Assembly (NCBI RefSeq): GCF_004359215.1
Contig: NC_090610.1
Span: forward strand, 394,365 to 458,364
DNA length: 64,000 nt
From: Bremia lactucae
Lineage: Eukaryota > Oomycota > Peronosporomycetes > Peronosporales > Peronosporaceae
Direction of reading: 5' to 3'
The notes under the pieces were generated by a model. That model ran no database searches and had not been told where the DNA came from. It saw only the letters and a program-made list of their open reading frames with translations. The position numbers and the translations under genes are program-made. Numbering within the stretch: the first letter of the stretch is position 1; each line of letters starts with the position of its first letter. Of this stretch, positions 22,936-34,155 are shown one piece after another.

Positions 22936-23189
22936 TCTCTCATATAACGACGATTATGTCATCAACTACAGAAATAATCCGTTCGGCTTACTCCAAGGAC
23001 GAACAAAGTGTAGCCGTGCTACGAGCTCTAAAGATCAATGAGTTGAATACCTCGGACATTGAATTGTCGACACATTTGCGCGCGAGCTTATATCGATTAT
23101 CATCGATAACGGCCTGTTGCTTTATAGCACTGATACGGCGAATACTGCGCGGATCGTCGTTCCTCATGATGAGGATTTAAAGTATCGAA

Positions 23190-23985
23190 TTCTCTATTAG
23201 GCACATAATACTGCTCTAGGTGGTCATTTCGGTCAAAAGAAGACCTACAACTCCGTGAGCCAGACTTACTGGTGGCGCAAGCTTTTCAAATTGGGTAAGC
23301 ATCTACGTTCGCACATACGAAACTTGCCAGCCCTCGGCCCATGCAACTGCCACACTGGCCAGTCTTCCCGTATCCATAGGGTGTTGGGTGTCCATTAGCA
23401 TGGGTTTTTTATTTGGGCTACCTAAAGATTCGGATGGCAACACAGCTTCGCTGACCGATGAGCAAAATGGCTCATTTATATTTATATATATATATAAGCG
23501 GCCGTACCAGATACAATTGACTGTTCATTAATCGCTAGTTTAAAAGTAAACACGTGTTGCCTGTGGCAATAGTCTTTGATAAAGACGCTCTTTTCACGGG
23601 TAAATTCTCACAATCAATTTTTTGCGTGCTTGGCACCAGATTGGACATGTCCACAGCGGACCATTCATAGACCGATGGTGAAACTGACCGTGTCAATTCC
23701 GTCATTGAAGACGTTCTGCGCAGTGTGTGTGCTGAAACACCACAGCGCTGGAGCACAAAGCTTCTGGTCGTAGAGTATTCGCTAAATAATGCTGTGCACG
23801 CCTCTACAGGCTATACTCCGCTCTATGTCAATGGTCTCACACACCCAAGCGTTACGTTAACGATACGATTACGTGGATTAGGTCTTGGTGGGGGAGTTTT
23901 AGCTGAGAAGCTTGCTGATATCAGCCCTGTTAGGAATATACGTTCGGAAATAACTAAGCGAGTTTCTCGCAACGCGATTTAGTGT
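23190..23985 (+). pseudogene. Gypsy integrase remnant
   Basis: Zinc-binding N-terminal block (AHNTALGGHFGQKKTYN) is followed after a rearranged part by LGTRLDMSTADHS and NSVIEDVLRSVCAETPQRW, the region around the last catalytic Asp and Glu of the DDE core. Frames change several times. A TA dinucleotide run lies at 23480-23500. Confidence 0.75.
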
Positions 23986-24084
23986 CTTAAGACATATGCG
24001 AGACACAAATGGCTGGTAGCCAAGACAAACAGAAAGAACAAGCGGATGTCAAAAACAGAAGTTGTATTGATTTCTCTGCGGTCG

Positions 24085-24463
24085 GAGACCACCAAGGCCA
24101 AAGAACCTACCTACAAACTTAGTTTCTGCGGTCTTTAAGACCAAATTGCACCCACGCTTTGTTGGACCATTTATGGTCGTGGCGAAGAAGGGCCTATCTT
24201 AAACCCTAACCTTCCTCGCAAGCTGCGTACACACCCAGTATTCTTCGTCGGCTTGCTTAAGCCATATCAGGATCCTTTCCACGTGGACTCTAAGGCGATG
24301 AGACAGGCGGCCGTGCCGCAGATTGCTGCATCCTTACCAGGATGTCCAGCCGGCCCTAAAATTGAAGTTGTTGACGTCTCAACGTCGAAAGACGGTTTTA
24401 ACCGCGGCATTAGAGCCCTCAATCCGAGCAAAGCTCTTGCGAAAAATTTTCACCTGCTTTAAA
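24085..24463 (+). pseudogene. Gypsy pol C-terminal block
   Basis: HPRFVGPFMVVAKKG and LPRKLRTHPVFFVGLLKPYQ match the conserved end of oomycete gypsy integrases (GPF...GLLKPY). An open frame runs to 24462, then nothing recognisable. Confidence 0.75.
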
Positions 24464-25129
24464 GCATTAAAGGTTTCCATCGAGATTTCGGCCTCACCCC
24501 GTTACACAGTAGGTGAAAGCATTATCATGCATTCAGATAACGTGAAGGATTATAAAATTAGTCTACAAATTGCTACGCATTAAACGTTTCATTGTTGAGA
24601 ATTCCATTACAAGTGTAGTGACTGCAAGTCCATCTTTTACTACACTCTTGCTTCGTGCAGCTGTGTGACCCATCCATCCTGTATATACTGATAATTAGTA
24701 CATGACGTATACAATTTCAGACAAAATGAAGAGGCACATGTTCAAACGGAGCACGGGAGGATGGACTAGGCTTCATCGCAAGCACGTATGCACTTGCGCA
24801 CGAATTTATACTGACGAGGCCAGTAAAAATCGCAACTTACTGTGGGGTAAGTCTTCCCACGTCAGCGATCTCCGCTTATTAGGTGCAACATGACACTCAT
24901 GCATGATGCGCTATCGCAAATCATTGCGAGTGAGGGTGGCGATAAGAGGTGTATCGCTAGCAAAGACTATATAAGACAAGAAACCATTGCGTATTGTGAA
25001 TCGATCTGATAAAGATAGAAACATCCTTAAGGAATTTTTGCGACGGATATATGAGGTGATCTATCAAATCTTTAATAGCCCAATTTCTTTATGCGCTCTA
25101 ATTACTTTGCCAAGTAAGATTGACCACGG
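24464..25129. other. No gene recognised
   Basis: Between two gypsy remnants of opposite strand. A 63-codon open frame at 24702-24893 has no recognised similarity and is not called. Confidence 0.5.
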
Positions 25130-26800
25130 ATCAGTTGAAAATAATGATACACAACAGTGAGCTTATCCACACTATGGCTGGCGCAGCCGGCTCAAAATTA
25201 GGCCGGTACGAAAGCGTTATAGCGATGACACTAAGCCGTCCTAGGTAAAGTCCCACAAGAAGTTTTACTCCGCAAAGAAAGACAACCAATTTCACCATTT
25301 TTTGCGTGAGGTGTGGACTATTTCCGGGCCGTGCGTAAAGACGCATAGTCCGTATAACAATGAACGGTCTATTTTCTAAGAGATAGCTTAAAAATTAAGC
25401 CAGTGCATAATATGTGGCAATGATATCTTTGTCATGCGCTGGATAATGTCGCTCAGCTAGTAGTAGCTGACGCCACTGATAGCAGGCGATGCGCTCGTAG
25501 CCGTTTGAATCGTGCTACATTAACGCACAGCCGAATACAAAGTCGCTGGCGTCGCTGATGACATGAAATGATCTTTCTTGGCTCGCAATCGCCATAATTA
25601 GCGATTGCATCAAGCTTTGCTTGATATTCTCAAAGGAGCGCTGGCAATCAGCGTTCCATGACCATTTACATTCTTATTTTAACAAACAAGAAATATGCTG
25701 TTATCTTGGATAATTAAGCGATTACATATGTGAGTACGACGCTAAGCCAAGAAACTTACGAAGTCCCTTAACATCGACTGGCACCGGTCAGTCGGTGATC
25801 GACTTGATATTTTTAGGATTGGGGCGTACACCGTGTTTACCACGATGCACTCAAGTGATATTTTACTTGCAGCGAATGTGCACTTCTTTAGATTTGGATA
25901 GAGCTTGTGCTTACATATATATGTAAGAACTTTGGACGTGAGTACGATGTACTGTAACGTCCGACTTTCCGTTCGTGCCTCGGCTATGAACGAAAATATC
26001 ATCAAAATAATTCGGTGCGAAATCCTGCATGGATCGCAACAGATTGGTTACACATCTGTTGAATGTTGCAGAGGCATTACTAAGACCCTGTGGTAAACTA
26101 GCCACTTCCAAAGCATACCGCTTTGGCACTTACTGCGGTAAATAAATTATCCTGTTCACGCATTATGATCTAATAAAATTTACCCCTCAGATCATGGATG
26201 AATGGATGTACTCTTTGACATTCCGTCAATAATTATATCTTCTGTAGATATTGACGTTTGAGCTGGTGGCGTTCCAATTATTAAACGCATGCTTAATCCG
26301 CCATTCTCCTGCTGACATAAGATCGGAGAGCTATGTGGGGAGGCTTATTCCTCACGTAGCCCGCTGCTAAGCATTCGGCAAAGTACTTGTCGATCGCTGA
26401 TACTTGTTCACGAGGCAGAGGCCACTGCTTCGTAACACAGTGTTTCGAGCCTTAATATCGTGACGAGTGCCTTTATCATTTGGCATTTTGCGTGGTACCG
26501 AATAATGGAACACATTGTGAATTTGATCAGATCCTTATACAAAGTATTTTGTTTGATACAACACCCAAGATTAAGACGGAAAACGTTCGATCCGAGTCTT
26601 CTCATCGAGGACACTTTCGTGCATCGATAAGCTGCTGAGAACCCGTTCGTTCTCAGGAAATACTTTTGACGACCGAATATCGATCAAGTACTCGTCACTT
26701 GTGACAAGTATGCAGATATGCTTGACTTTGCAACTGCGCAGATCACGCAACAACAGTTTCGGTTCTAGCGTTGGCAATTGAATTAATCTCTGAAGATAAC
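25130..26800 (-). pseudogene. Gypsy pol remnant: linker, RT, RNase H
   Basis: Reading leftwards: linker 26777-26571 (motifs ENERVLSSLSMHESVLDEKT), RT entry near 26430 (QWPLPREQV), the palm (LPQGLSNASATFNRCVTNLL at 26090-26030, then FDDIFVHSR), thumb and RNase H (ISDASDF near 25570, then RPFIVIRTMRL). Several stops and frame changes. Confidence 0.8.
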
Positions 26801-27249
26801 TACGGATGCACTAATTGATCAAATGTATAAGCGGCTGCTTACTAAGTCGTTTAACGTATCGGTTTCTTTCTGGGAGCTTTTTTCCACAAGTTCCTGGGGA
26901 CTTTGTTCCTTAGGATGTTGGGGCGATACTCTTTTGTTTATTTAGGGACTATCCTCCCCTACTACCTCGACCTGTTGTTGCTTAACCACACCGAGACCCT
27001 CTACGATCGACTCTCCATTCGATCTAGTATTATCGCCTGTCACTTTGACAGATGTCTTATATTTTTTATATGTGACTTTTAAGTAAGCACCCCTGTTCCG
27101 ATTTGCTCAACTTATTCGAGTGGTCGAACTTCAAAGCTGCCAGGGAACGGAGCGGAAAATCGTTTGTCTCTTTAATTTGCAAGGTGATGAGGTTAGCCTC
27201 ATCACCAGGGGCAGTTACACACAACTTTTGTGTGTGACGAGCAACTTAC

Positions 27250-28280
27250 GTCAGAAGACCTGCAAATATTCTTGACTTTGCTGGATCAGTAGGGCGCACC
27301 TACTGACCCCGACCGTTTTTTTCGATCCGCTTGTCGTTGCGATTTCGCAAAAGTGTCTGATACGCGTCCTCGCTGTTCCTAGCCGAAGATTGATCGTTTC
27401 GCTCAGTGTTTCTTGACACTGGGCGTGGCGCACTACACTCATAGGGTAGTGGCCCTTCTTTTGACAACGATTGATTTTTTGCAATCGTTTGTAACTTGAA
27501 GAGCGAGGTTTGTCGCTTTCGAGCTACAAGAGTTTCATAGGTTTTGGATCTATGACTTTTTCTCGTCTTGGTGGACAATAAGCACCCGAGTGGACGTAAG
27601 CCAAAGTTCTCCTGTTCCGCTATTGAGATAGATCAGTCTAGCGTCTCCAGTTCTAGACGGGACAGGTGGAGGCCTTGGTAAACACAGAAACCTGAGTTTT
27701 GCACATCAATGGTTTACTCACGGTACAACTGACTAAGTATCGTGTGTGCTGGGCGTAAGCGTGAAGGTCAACCTTGCCGTGTTTATAATTCAGGAGCTCT
27801 GTTCGTGTCATGAGTTCGGCACGTGGTAGCCCAAACGTTTGTCTGAGCCGGGTCTTGAAGATCCCAGACGTCCCAAAAACGTACGGGTCGCGAAGTTGGA
27901 GCCCTAAGGCCCAAAATGTGGCACGTTCGGCCAAGTTGTATATGCCAAACTTCACTGTTGTTGCATCGTCATCGATGCGGCGCGCTTCAATGGCATCGTT
28001 TAATTCGACGATCCATTTCGACAACGATTCACCTTCAATTGCCCTGAACTTGGAGAAATTAGTCTCCAAGCTTTTTAAGTCAACGCGCATGCGTCGGCCC
28101 GCAATTAGCATCTAAATGCTGCTTGTTCTTGTTAGCTCAATAGCTCTACCTGCCGAGAGTCTTGCCGGTTATACCTTTTTCTGAGCCGCATCGAATCCAC
28201 TCGGTGATAGCCGAATGTAGTCGTCCTTTGGTAGAGCGAACAGCATGGCGACAACGGCTGGCCCGCCCAACGATAAACTC
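27250..28280 (-). pseudogene. Gypsy gag remnant
   Basis: An ATG at 28280 begins a Gag start equivalent to that of the LTR1 family (MSL then small residues). After a stop, 28111-27653 stays open for 152 codons with FSKFRAIEGESLSKWIVELND, LRDPYVFGTSGIFKTRLRQTF and LHAYAQHTRYLVSC, which align with the Gag at 41479-41856. The 3' third is basic and broken. Confidence 0.8.
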
Positions 28281-28445
28281 ATTCGTTTGACCGCGTTCTA
28301 TTCGAGGTCACACACGCGAGTGAACCTCTCACGCGTGGCGTGTATGCGACCACGCGCGGCGTAAGAGCTTCTTTCTTCTTCATCCAACAAGTCCTGTTGG
28401 ATGGTACGTACGTGGTTGTTGAACGGACCACCAATTACTACCAGA

Positions 28446-28982
28446 TGTAACGGGGTAACTTTCGCTACTACTGCCTCGGTACTAGCTAACATACAGTGAT
28501 AACATTGAAGGTAAAGATGCAGCCGAATACTTCACGTAAAAGACGTGCAGAGGAAGGGTTTTAAGTTGCTAAAAATTCTTAGCAACTCTAGATCAATACT
28601 AAGGTAGACCAAAGAATATTTGCCTTGCTACCATTGGTACATGAGATAACAATGTCAAGCAGCTAGTAGCAATTGGTATGCGCATGGCTGCCCTAGTACA
28701 GGGAAAAGTAAAATTGTATTAAGATTATCAAGTGTCTAGGTATTGCTATCTTCTTTAACTGACTAAATTTAATAATCTAAGAATGTATTACGATTCATTG
28801 CTCACCGCCAATTCGTGTGTGTAACAGCGATTCGGGGTTGATCTTAAGACTTGAATCAATTAATAAACAGAACTGCGTCATTGCCGCCACGATATTACCG
28901 TTTATGGTAATGTTGGAAATGTTAAGAGAACATTATTTACATATAGGAAGAATATATTTATGTAACGAAACACCTTTTTACA
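28446..28982 (-). repeat. LTR4, 5' LTR of the minus-strand gypsy element
   Basis: On the minus strand it begins TGTAAAAAGGTGTTTCGTTACA and ends GTTACCCCGTTACA, 537 bp. It shares the U5 block CTCTGCACGTCTTTTACGTGA with LTR1 and LTR5, so these LTRs are one superfamily. Confidence 0.75.
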
Positions 28983-29142
28983 CCCACAGACTACCAGTGT
29001 CTAATATGTATAAAATATACCCACAATTCACATTCGCCTTTTGGCGAAATTAAGAAGCTAAGAAGCCATGTCGGCAGATTGGCTATCGCCATCTACGGTT
29101 AGATTGTGGTATGAAACAAGCAAATCGTTATGGCGGATAGTT

Positions 29143-29186
29143 AAATTATAGTTTTTCTCATCATATGATGGGAAAAACTATAATTT
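29143..29186. repeat. 44-bp near-perfect palindrome
   Basis: The centre is CATATG. Arms of 22 bases pair throughout except one T/G position (29158 with 29171). The arms are AT-rich (AAATTATAGTTTTT and its complement). It would form a long hairpin. Confidence 0.9.
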
Positions 29187-29227
29187 TAGCTAAGTAAGAA
29201 AGAGAGCTAGCTCATTCCAAAGGCAAT

Positions 29228-29640
29228 GTGTAACAAGGTAGCCCGTTATATATCCATTCTTACCAATAAAAAAGAGGAATAACAAGAATTAATTTATCTT
29301 TGTGGATAATATTTTCAAATTTACCACACATGGTGATATTGTAACACCAATCGCTGCTAGACGCACGAATGGGGGTGAGCAATGAGTCACCATATTATTA
29401 ATATAATTAAGCCAGAACTAGAAGGTACGAGTCCATAAAACTAGAAAATACAGTTTTAGTTTTTCTCCGTACAAAGCATTCCTTAGTATTTTCCTATTGA
29501 TACTAAGCTAGGCTTAGCAACCTAAACATCCTCCTCTGCACGTCGTGTAAATAAAATATTCGGAGGCACCTTGCCTACAGTACTATGAGTGTATGATAGA
29601 TTGTACTGATGCAGTACAAGCAAAAGGTGTCTCGTTACAC
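29228..29640 (+). repeat. Diverged LTR of the LTR4/LTR5 superfamily
   Basis: The right part has the U5-like block CCTCCTCTGCACGTCGTG and ends GTCTCGTTACA, as in the other LTRs. The left part is poorly conserved, so the start is approximate. Confidence 0.5.
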
Positions 29641-30200
29641 AATTTCTTCGTTTTACAATTAGAAGCCACATAATGTCAAAGGTTGCAGTACTTTTATAAA
29701 GGTTCGGATGTATTAGTTTGGCGTCATTTAGTGTGCTCGCAAGCGCAATGGCGTACTAAACGTTTTTTTACAAGTGATGACAAACTAGCATCTATTCCTT
29801 AAGGTTGGTCCTGCATAAGCTAATACGTCAGATATCGCTGCAAATAGTCACGTCTGTCAAGACCGTTTATGTAAAGGCGTATTGACTTACTTCAGTTCCA
29901 CGGATGAACACAAACTCAGAGTTTTTCATTGAGCGACGTATGCGCAACCTAGAATCTAACCCGCTCAGGTGCCTTCTTATGAGAAACGCTTTTTGGGAAT
30001 ACGAGATTAAATCCCGACAGGTGTCAAAGTCACGCCTCAATTCGCAGGCTGAACCAGAACGGTGGTAGAACTGCTGAAGTCAAAAATACCAAGCGTACAG
30101 ACTGTACTGGATTTATCAGAGAAGAGAGATACAATAAGCCAATAAGCTCCACTGTCATTTTGAGATCTCGGAGCCCAATTGTTCATTAATTGAAGCGGAG
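29641..30200. other. No gene recognised
   Basis: A 64-codon minus-strand frame at 30037-30231 has no recognised similarity. Nothing else is visible. Confidence 0.5.
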
Positions 30201-30752
30201 CAACTTGGCTTTTTAAGTCAGAGGAAGACATATAGGCTCAGAGAGTCACTTAGTTCTATAAAATTAATCGGTTTAACCAACTCAGTGAGTTGTACAAGCT
30301 CGTAGAGCTTAATGAATCCTAATTCAAGGAATTCTGCGGATGTGGCTGATGTTCTTTTATAACGGAAGCTTCGATTTTATTTCGCAAAGCTTATGGCCAA
30401 AGGCCAGTTACGTCCAGCGTATCTGCCTTAAACGAGGGTGATCTAGCCAGCCTTCCAGTGCTTCAGTTGTCCGCGCAATCATGGATCCAAGCCGCACTGA
30501 GGCTACAGATCCATTGTATCCTTACGTCTATATGTGTGTAGCGACGTTTGGCGCAAGTTGACTCCTAGCGCGGCACTGAACACGTAACGGCAATCTTGCC
30601 GATGGGGTACATCAAACTCCCAAGAGTTATTTTACGAGGGATACCCAAGCCACTTCACCAGATACTGGTATTGACTCTTGCGTCGACGTCGCTTTAGAAA
30701 TTTCTCCAGAACACGTGAAACTGAAGGTTCCCTCGCTCATCGAGCACGCAGA
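30200..30752 (+). mobile_element. Remnant of the LTR3 element (LTR start plus gag-like piece)
   Basis: Bases 30200-30350 match the first 150 bases of LTR3. From 30330 to 30750 the sequence matches 18926-19330 of the gag-like region (for example CCAAGCCGCACTGAGGCTAC). The junction skips the rest of the LTR and the start of gag, so a deletion has fused them. Confidence 0.75.
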
Positions 30753-31172
30753 AGGTATCGTTACATGAATTAACACTTAAGGTTGCTAATCAATATATTA
30801 TCTAAAAGGTAGATAATATTTGGAGAATATTACATTACATAGTAATATTCGGAAAGAATATCCATTGGTAGATAAAGGCCATTATATCTACTTGCTACTG
30901 GGTCCAGTCAGCCGCGCAAAGAGAGAGACCGATAAGACTTTACTTTATGTTTTGTATTAGTAAAAATTAAGTAAGTATTAAATAGATAGAAACAGAAGAG
31001 CTTAAATATATATTAAATGCAGTTTGCTTTCAACCCTCTTTTAAGCAAGTGTTTTAAGAGTCTTCCTTTGCACGTACTAGTGTACTTGAAGTAACGTGAG
31101 GCACCACTCGTACTGAAGCAGTGCGAAGTGGACTTGTACTGAAGCAGTACAAGTCGGCAGTGCCCCGTTACA
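30753..31172 (+). repeat. Solo LTR1, slightly truncated at its left end
   Basis: Matches LTR1 from GTATCGTTACATGAATTAAC to the end GTGCCCCGTTACA. The first dozen bases (TGTAACGGGG) are absent and no target duplication is visible. It sits on the edge of the LTR3 remnant. Confidence 0.8.
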
Positions 31173-31910
31173 TACTGGCTCCGGGCACGTACTTACGGAT
31201 TGCCGACATCAGCTTCTAATCTTCATTTTGGCTACATTTCGGAAAAATACTCGGTATTAACGGAAAATATTCAAACACCATAAATTTCTTTTTTTTTTAG
31301 CCTTACAGCCGCCGAGATTTTGAATGTGTGTTAAACCGCTCGAAAGTCTATCTTTTTGCAACATGTGCGAGCTATTGGATAAACACCACCTGGCAAATAT
31401 AATTTCCATTATGTGGCTGAGCCAATGCAACTTATTGGGCTCGCAATATATTTAAAAACAATCTCAGGACTTATAAATCCTTGCGTTTGTGGTTGGATCG
31501 TAATATTGCGCAATACTACCCGAGATTATTTTACTTGCTCTGTCCTTTTGCATTGTATAGTCTCTTAAGTCGTAACGCAAGCAAAAGACTGAATGCCCGC
31601 AGTAACCGTAAGACTGCAACCGTCCCATTAGCTACACCGTTGTTTTAGAAATGCAAAGCACGGAACGTGCCTTCTTTTATCTAGCTCTACATAGGACGCA
31701 GTTTAATTGTCATGCGTCGGAAAATTAATATCTTACTATTTGAGAATAGTCATGCTTTTAGTTGGTAGAACGCGTCGTGAGCAGTTCTCGTACCACCTCA
31801 CGAGTCCAAGGCTGTTGAAATTGCATTGAGCGCGGCACTGTACACTCATCGAGCTCCGTCTCGGCAACCAAAATCTAACGTAACGCATAGTACATGATAC
31901 ATCAGGAGCT
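31173..31910. other. Intergenic, no feature recognised
   Basis: Spacer between a solo LTR and the 3' end of the SMARCD gene. No coding or RNA gene signal. Confidence 0.5.
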
Positions 31911-33164
31911 TTAATAGACAAATGACGCACAAACCTCTTCATCCGCTAGCTGAGACGTTTTGACGTCAGCCATGAAGCCACATGGATCTTGAGCAAATTC
32001 GGTCATCCACTTTTTTTTCCGCGTGTACATTTGTAAACGCTCGAAAAGATCCACTTCCTGTTTCTTCAGTAGCGTCATTTCTTTTTCCTGGTCTTGTTGC
32101 ATTTCTTCGCATTCCTTGAGAGCACGGGCGCGGACCTCATCGAGCTCGGATGTTGCTGCAACGGACACGTCAAAGAACTTTTCATCAAGTATTTTTGCAT
32201 TACAAGCTGTCGAGAGACTGAGCGTGTATTCTAAACGAATCATGCCGATTGGCGTCAAATGCTTTTTAAGCGCCACAATGATCGACGTAAAAGGCAGCGA
32301 CACACACGCAAGAATCTGTAGTAGTCTATCGTCACAAAAGACCACGCGACAGTCGTCCGGCTTGATAAGATTGCGCACCTTGATGTACTCCCACATGGCC
32401 AGCACAATATCCTGCTTCGTGTACGCTTTGGCAGGACCGAGATACTGACCAATCGCTGCTTCCAACTCGGAAGAAATCGTAAAACGTTCGGGCGTTTGGG
32501 CAGGGAGCAGTTTGATTTTCACGGTATGTGCCGTGCTTCCTACCCTCGTTATTTCTAATCCATCCACTTCGTGACTCGTCTTTTGAAAGCTTGTCCACTA
32601 TTGCACTATCGTGTCAAAAGCCAATCTCAAATATTACAAAAATATACGAAAATAAGCACCTCAATCATGTGGTCCGAGTATGAATGCGGGTCCAGCTCAA
32701 TAGACGCTTTTCGAAAGTAGCTTGAAAATTTCTTTGAAAATTAAAATACATTGGCAGTCCCACAAATAAAATTCCTGAGACCAAAATGTTGTAAACGACT
32801 TACTACGATAGTTGGCTCGCCCGCTGTAGCGTCGATGCCTTCAATCTTGAGCGTCCACCTACCCGGCGTGGCCTGCACCGCTGGAATGTACGAGTGATAT
32901 ACGCGCACACGCAGCTGCTTGGTCTGTGTATGGAGCGGATAGTATCGCTCCCCACGCAGCTCGTGCATGGTGGCCATGACACGCATAGTGAGCTGTTGGT
33001 GCGCCGCATGGGCGCGCTTCAGCAGATCGATATCACGCTGGCACTGCCACTCTCCATGTGTTAAACTCTATAGTGAATATATCAAGTGCATTTAGGTAAA
33101 AAGTAGTGCCGTGATAGTTCGAAAGCGAAAGGATGAACGCACATACCGGAGGCAGCTCCCTCAT
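31911..33164 (-). CDS. SWI/SNF complex subunit SMARCD/BAF60 (SWIB domain)
   Basis: Exons in transcript order: 33164-33147, 33067-32804, 32731-32660 and 32597-31911, giving 346 residues in phase 0 throughout across GT-AG introns. The order of blocks is that of BAF60/Rsc6 proteins. First comes a helical start with GEWQCQRDIDLLKRAH, then LRVRVYHSYIP, then KFSSYFRKASIELDPHSYSD, then the SWIB domain (LLPAQTPERF through LWEYIK-like MWEYIKVRNLI and FCDDRLLQIL). A C-terminal coiled-coil tail follows. These proteins bridge the SWI/SNF or RSC remodeller to transcription factors in the nucleus. Animal homologues have about 100 more N-terminal residues, so a further 5' exon may be missed. The ATG at 33164 is the only one visible with a stop upstream. 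Confidence 0.88.
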
Positions 33165-33586
33165 GTTGATGTCTTGACAATTTTATTGGTACGATTTAAG
33201 ATGCAGATATTTAGATCGCAAATTTAGGATAACACGCCGCAATTTATTAAAATTTCTTTTGCGGTCTTGTATTGCACACAATTCTAACTCTAATTTGGCA
33301 AATCGATCAATCGATTGTGCATTTATCGATTAGAATAGTGTTATTTAATTAATTTTGACAGTTCTACTTGTTTAATTTGCAATTGATGATTCCCTCACAA
33401 AATAAAATTGGAGACAGAGCATATTTGATATGTTCTAAATTTATTTTCAAACCAAATAAAATTCATCTGTCATTTTTTCTTGTCGCTGTAGCTTAGGTAG
33501 CAGTTTAACCTTCTCCACTAATCCGCGCTAAATCTGTTCTTAGCAAAAGTCGATTGAACCTTTTGGTTGAAACGATGACTGGCCGG

Positions 33587-33799
33587 TTAAAACGTTGGTA
33601 GCACCGTCAGAGCCTTCGATACATCGATTAAATTCAATTGCATTGCGCCTTTTTGCATCCAGTCTGCAGCGCTTTTCATCTTAATTAGTGTCTCGGTTGC
33701 TATCATCGGGATCTTTCGGGCTCCGCCGCTTGAAATATTGGCTTTGGCCAACCTTAATATTTTGGCAGCCTCTGTTCCCTCAAGTCGCTCTGCGGTCAT
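33587..33799 (-). CDS. Possible small protein of 70 residues, unknown
   Basis: One short frame from ATG 33799 to a stop at 33587. The peptide is helical in character (TEAAKILRLAKANISSGG, KIPMIATETLIKMKSAADW) with alternating hydrophobic and basic residues, faintly like a histone-fold or small DNA-binding helix bundle. No family is recognised. Base composition is less AT-rich than its surroundings, which favours real coding. It could be a last exon of a longer gene. Confidence 0.35.
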   Translation of the reverse strand: MTAERLEGTEAAKILRLAKANISSGGARKIPMIATETLIKMKSAADWMQKGAMQLNLIDVSKALTVLPTF

Positions 33800-34134
33800 T
33801 CTAAACGCCTTTCAGTGTCCAAAAATATCAAAACCGGTGCTTTTAAAATGACCCAGAATTCGATTAGCTGTCACAAGTTGAACATTGCTTAATCTTTCCG
33901 CCGTGCCTATACCGGCTCTTTTGAGTAGACAAAGCAAGATAAATTCGAATTTTTATTCTGAGGTAAATTGTTGATTCCTTGGCTCTAATTGGTCCAACTA
34001 AAAAAGATTTCATAGTTATGTCGGACTTAATTTTGTGTTGTCTAAATGTTCATGTCACACACTCCTCTCTTATCAAATTGTCAGACTGTACTTCTTTTCG
34101 TGTGCTGCACACCTGACGGTAATTGCACATTGCA
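33800..34134. other. Intergenic, likely divergent promoter region
   Basis: Lies between a possible minus-strand gene and METAP1 on the + strand. No feature beyond the Inr-like motif listed next. Confidence 0.4.
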
Positions 34135-34147
34135 GCCATTCGCTTTT
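34135..34147 (+). promoter_or_regulatory. Possible oomycete initiator (Inr)
   Basis: GCCATTCGCTTTT, nine bases before the METAP1 ATG, fits the oomycete Inr pattern of CATT followed by pyrimidines. It is pattern-based only. Confidence 0.35.
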
Positions 34148-34155
34148 AAATCAAG

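Larger units (their letters stand above)
20650..24463 (+). mobile_element. Decayed Ty3/gypsy internal region (protease to chromodomain-side end)
   Basis: In order on the + strand: protease-like block, RT/RNase H, integrase and C-terminal block. LTRs were not recognised at either end. The element is related to the fragment at 19576-20430 on the other strand. Stops in every domain show it is dead. Confidence 0.8.
25130..28982 (-). mobile_element. Decayed Ty3/gypsy element, minus strand, 5' LTR to RNase H
   Basis: From right to left: LTR (28446-28982), gag (about 28280-27250), protease/linker, RT and RNase H, ending near 25130. The integrase and 3' LTR are missing. The linker and RT peptides match those of element I at 40537-47889 but are much more diverged, so this is an older relative of the LTR1 family. 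Confidence 0.85.

Noticed and set aside
23480..23500. TA dinucleotide run as a promoter
   Set aside because: Simple repeat in dead integrase sequence without any gene behind it.
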